This document shows positions 5,490-6,008 of a stretch of 6,008 nucleotides of DNA, piece after piece. The notes beneath the pieces are model-generated. The model saw only the letters and a list, made by a program, of their open reading frames with translations, was not told the origin of the DNA and searched no databases. The stretch's first letter is position 1. The number at the start of each line of letters is the position of its first letter. The stretch is from an uncultured Bacilli bacterium (GTDB lineage Bacteria; Bacillota_I; Bacilli_A; RF39; UBA660): positions 1 to 6,008 of the forward strand of contig CATKEA010000091.1 of the NCBI GenBank assembly GCA_949746915.1, given 5' to 3'. The translations under genes and the position numbers were made by a program.

Positions 5490-5879
5490 CTACTTTTTTG
5501 TTTTAGTTTTAGATAACGATAAAATCCTATTCATAACATCATCTGGTGTGTAATTATCATATTTAGGTGCTTTATCAATCTCTGGGATTTCAAATAAGTC
5601 CCAATATTCTAATTTAATGTGATATGTTGCTATTCCTTCAGGTGTATTGATACCTGCAATAAAGTCGCCATTAAACATTGGGTCATTTTCTTCATCAAAG
5701 TACTTTCTTGATTTCCAAGATAAATTAGGAAAGCAATTACAAATAGTACAAAACATTATTAATCTTTGCTTATAAAGCTCTCTGAATGTGTGATGACCAT
5801 CACTAATTTTTTTTGAAGATATAATACCATCTTCATTATATTTTTTTATTACCTCATTTATTTCTTTAATTTTATCTAT
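5490..5879 (-). CDS. WDGH-type phage-associated small protein, apparent ATA start
   Basis: About 129 residues if read from ATA 5879-5877. The frame is open from that codon to TAG 5492-5490, and its first ATG (5756) would give only 88 residues. The extra 41 residues look like real protein: a Lys/Glu-rich helix, then ISDGHHTFRELYKQR (25-39). This is followed by SWKSRKYFDEE, FIAGINTPEGIATYH, EYWDLFEIPEIDKAP and YTPDDVMNRI. From memory this is the order of the phage and prophage family labelled WDGH domain, whose function is unknown; here its namesake WDGH reads YDNY. A perfect AGGAGG lies 5 bases before the ATA, while the internal ATG has no good site. Either the gene starts at ATA or an ATG has mutated and the gene is decaying. 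The reading frame is sure; the family name is from memory. Confidence 0.65.
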   Translation of the reverse strand: MDKIKEINEVIKKYNEDGIISSKKISDGHHTFRELYKQRLIMFCTICNCFPNLSWKSRKYFDEENDPMFNGDFIAGINTPEGIATYHIKLEYWDLFEIPEIDKAPKYDNYTPDDVMNRILSLSKTKTKK

Positions 5880-5884
5880 ATTAA

Positions 5885-5890
5885 CCTCCT
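5885..5890 (-). promoter_or_regulatory. Strong ribosome binding site in front of an ATA codon
   Basis: AGGAGG, the best Shine-Dalgarno in the window, is followed after TTAAT by ATA (5879-5877) in the frame of the WDGH-type protein. No ATG, GTG or TTG occurs within a usable distance in any frame. Confidence 0.65.
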
Positions 5891-5950
5891 AAATTTAATA
5901 TAATAGACCATATTTTATATAATCAACATAAATCAAGCTTAACTCTACAT

Positions 5951-5959
5951 ATTTTATCA
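5951..5959 (-). promoter_or_regulatory. Possible promoter of the WDGH-type gene
   Basis: TGATAAAAT on the minus strand is an extended -10 with 5 of 6 hexamer matches, about 60 bases before the AGGAGG. No convincing -35 is seen. A TTGATT...TATATT pair closer to the gene is an alternative, but it would leave almost no leader. The rest of 5891-6008 shows no gene. Confidence 0.3.
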
Positions 5960-6008
5960 TACCTATAAATAAATTGAAATGTATAAAAATAAATACCGTA
6001 AACGCTTA

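Noticed and set aside
5900..6005. About 35 codons without a stop directly upstream of the WDGH-type gene, in the same frame
   Set aside because: It is closed by TAA and TAG before the AGGAGG and preceded by TAA at the edge; the translation is hydrophobic and low in complexity and does not resemble the family N-terminus. I read it as non-coding DNA.
1..6008. TGA read as Trp, as in Mollicutes
   Set aside because: All Trp codons I checked are TGG and no gene needs a TGA read-through, so the standard code suffices despite the lack of TGA stops.
1..6008. CRISPR arrays, tRNA or rRNA genes, insertion sequences
   Set aside because: No spaced direct repeats, cloverleaf-like GC-rich segments, transposase motifs or paired terminal repeats were seen on either strand.

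Overview
This is a very AT-rich window, by eye about 70-75% A+T, in which every convincing gene lies on the minus strand. SpoIIID, a SpoIIQ-type protein, Mbl, a DUF1146 (YwzB-like) protein and an AgrA-type regulator together point to a low-GC Firmicute of the endospore-forming Bacilli/Erysipelotrichia/Clostridia type. Tryptophan is coded by TGG and no gene reads through TGA, so the code looks standard. The species cannot be named from this window.

Layout in transcription order, right to left. At 5879-5490 there is a small protein of a phage-associated type (WDGH family), apparently starting at a rare ATA codon. At 5260-4811 is rpiB (sugar-phosphate isomerase), with a DUF1146 membrane protein directly behind it (4802-4605). 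Next is the sporulation and cell-shape block: spoIIQ (4552-3929), spoIIID (3862-3608) and mbl (3590-2607), closed by a hairpin terminator. A TagO/WecA-type glycolipid transferase follows with its own promoter and terminator (2541-1456). Last come a LytTR response regulator (1361-624) and the membrane half of its probable sensor kinase (596-1), which runs off the left edge. No stretch longer than 300 bases lacks a gene.

How the genes fit together: SpoIIQ is the forespore half of the channel between forespore and mother cell. SpoIIID is a mother-cell transcription factor. Mbl directs lateral wall synthesis, and the TagO-like enzyme would start an undecaprenyl-linked wall polymer. A close match to a sigma-F promoter sits just before spoIIQ, and a weaker sigma-E-like match sits before spoIIID. 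Neighbouring genes on one strand may therefore be switched on in opposite compartments of the sporangium.

I found no clear new system. The points most worth checking are the ATA start of the WDGH-type gene, a Gly apparently missing from the catalytic GDxGS loop of the TagO-like enzyme, and loss of a zinc-binding His in the SpoIIQ LytM domain.
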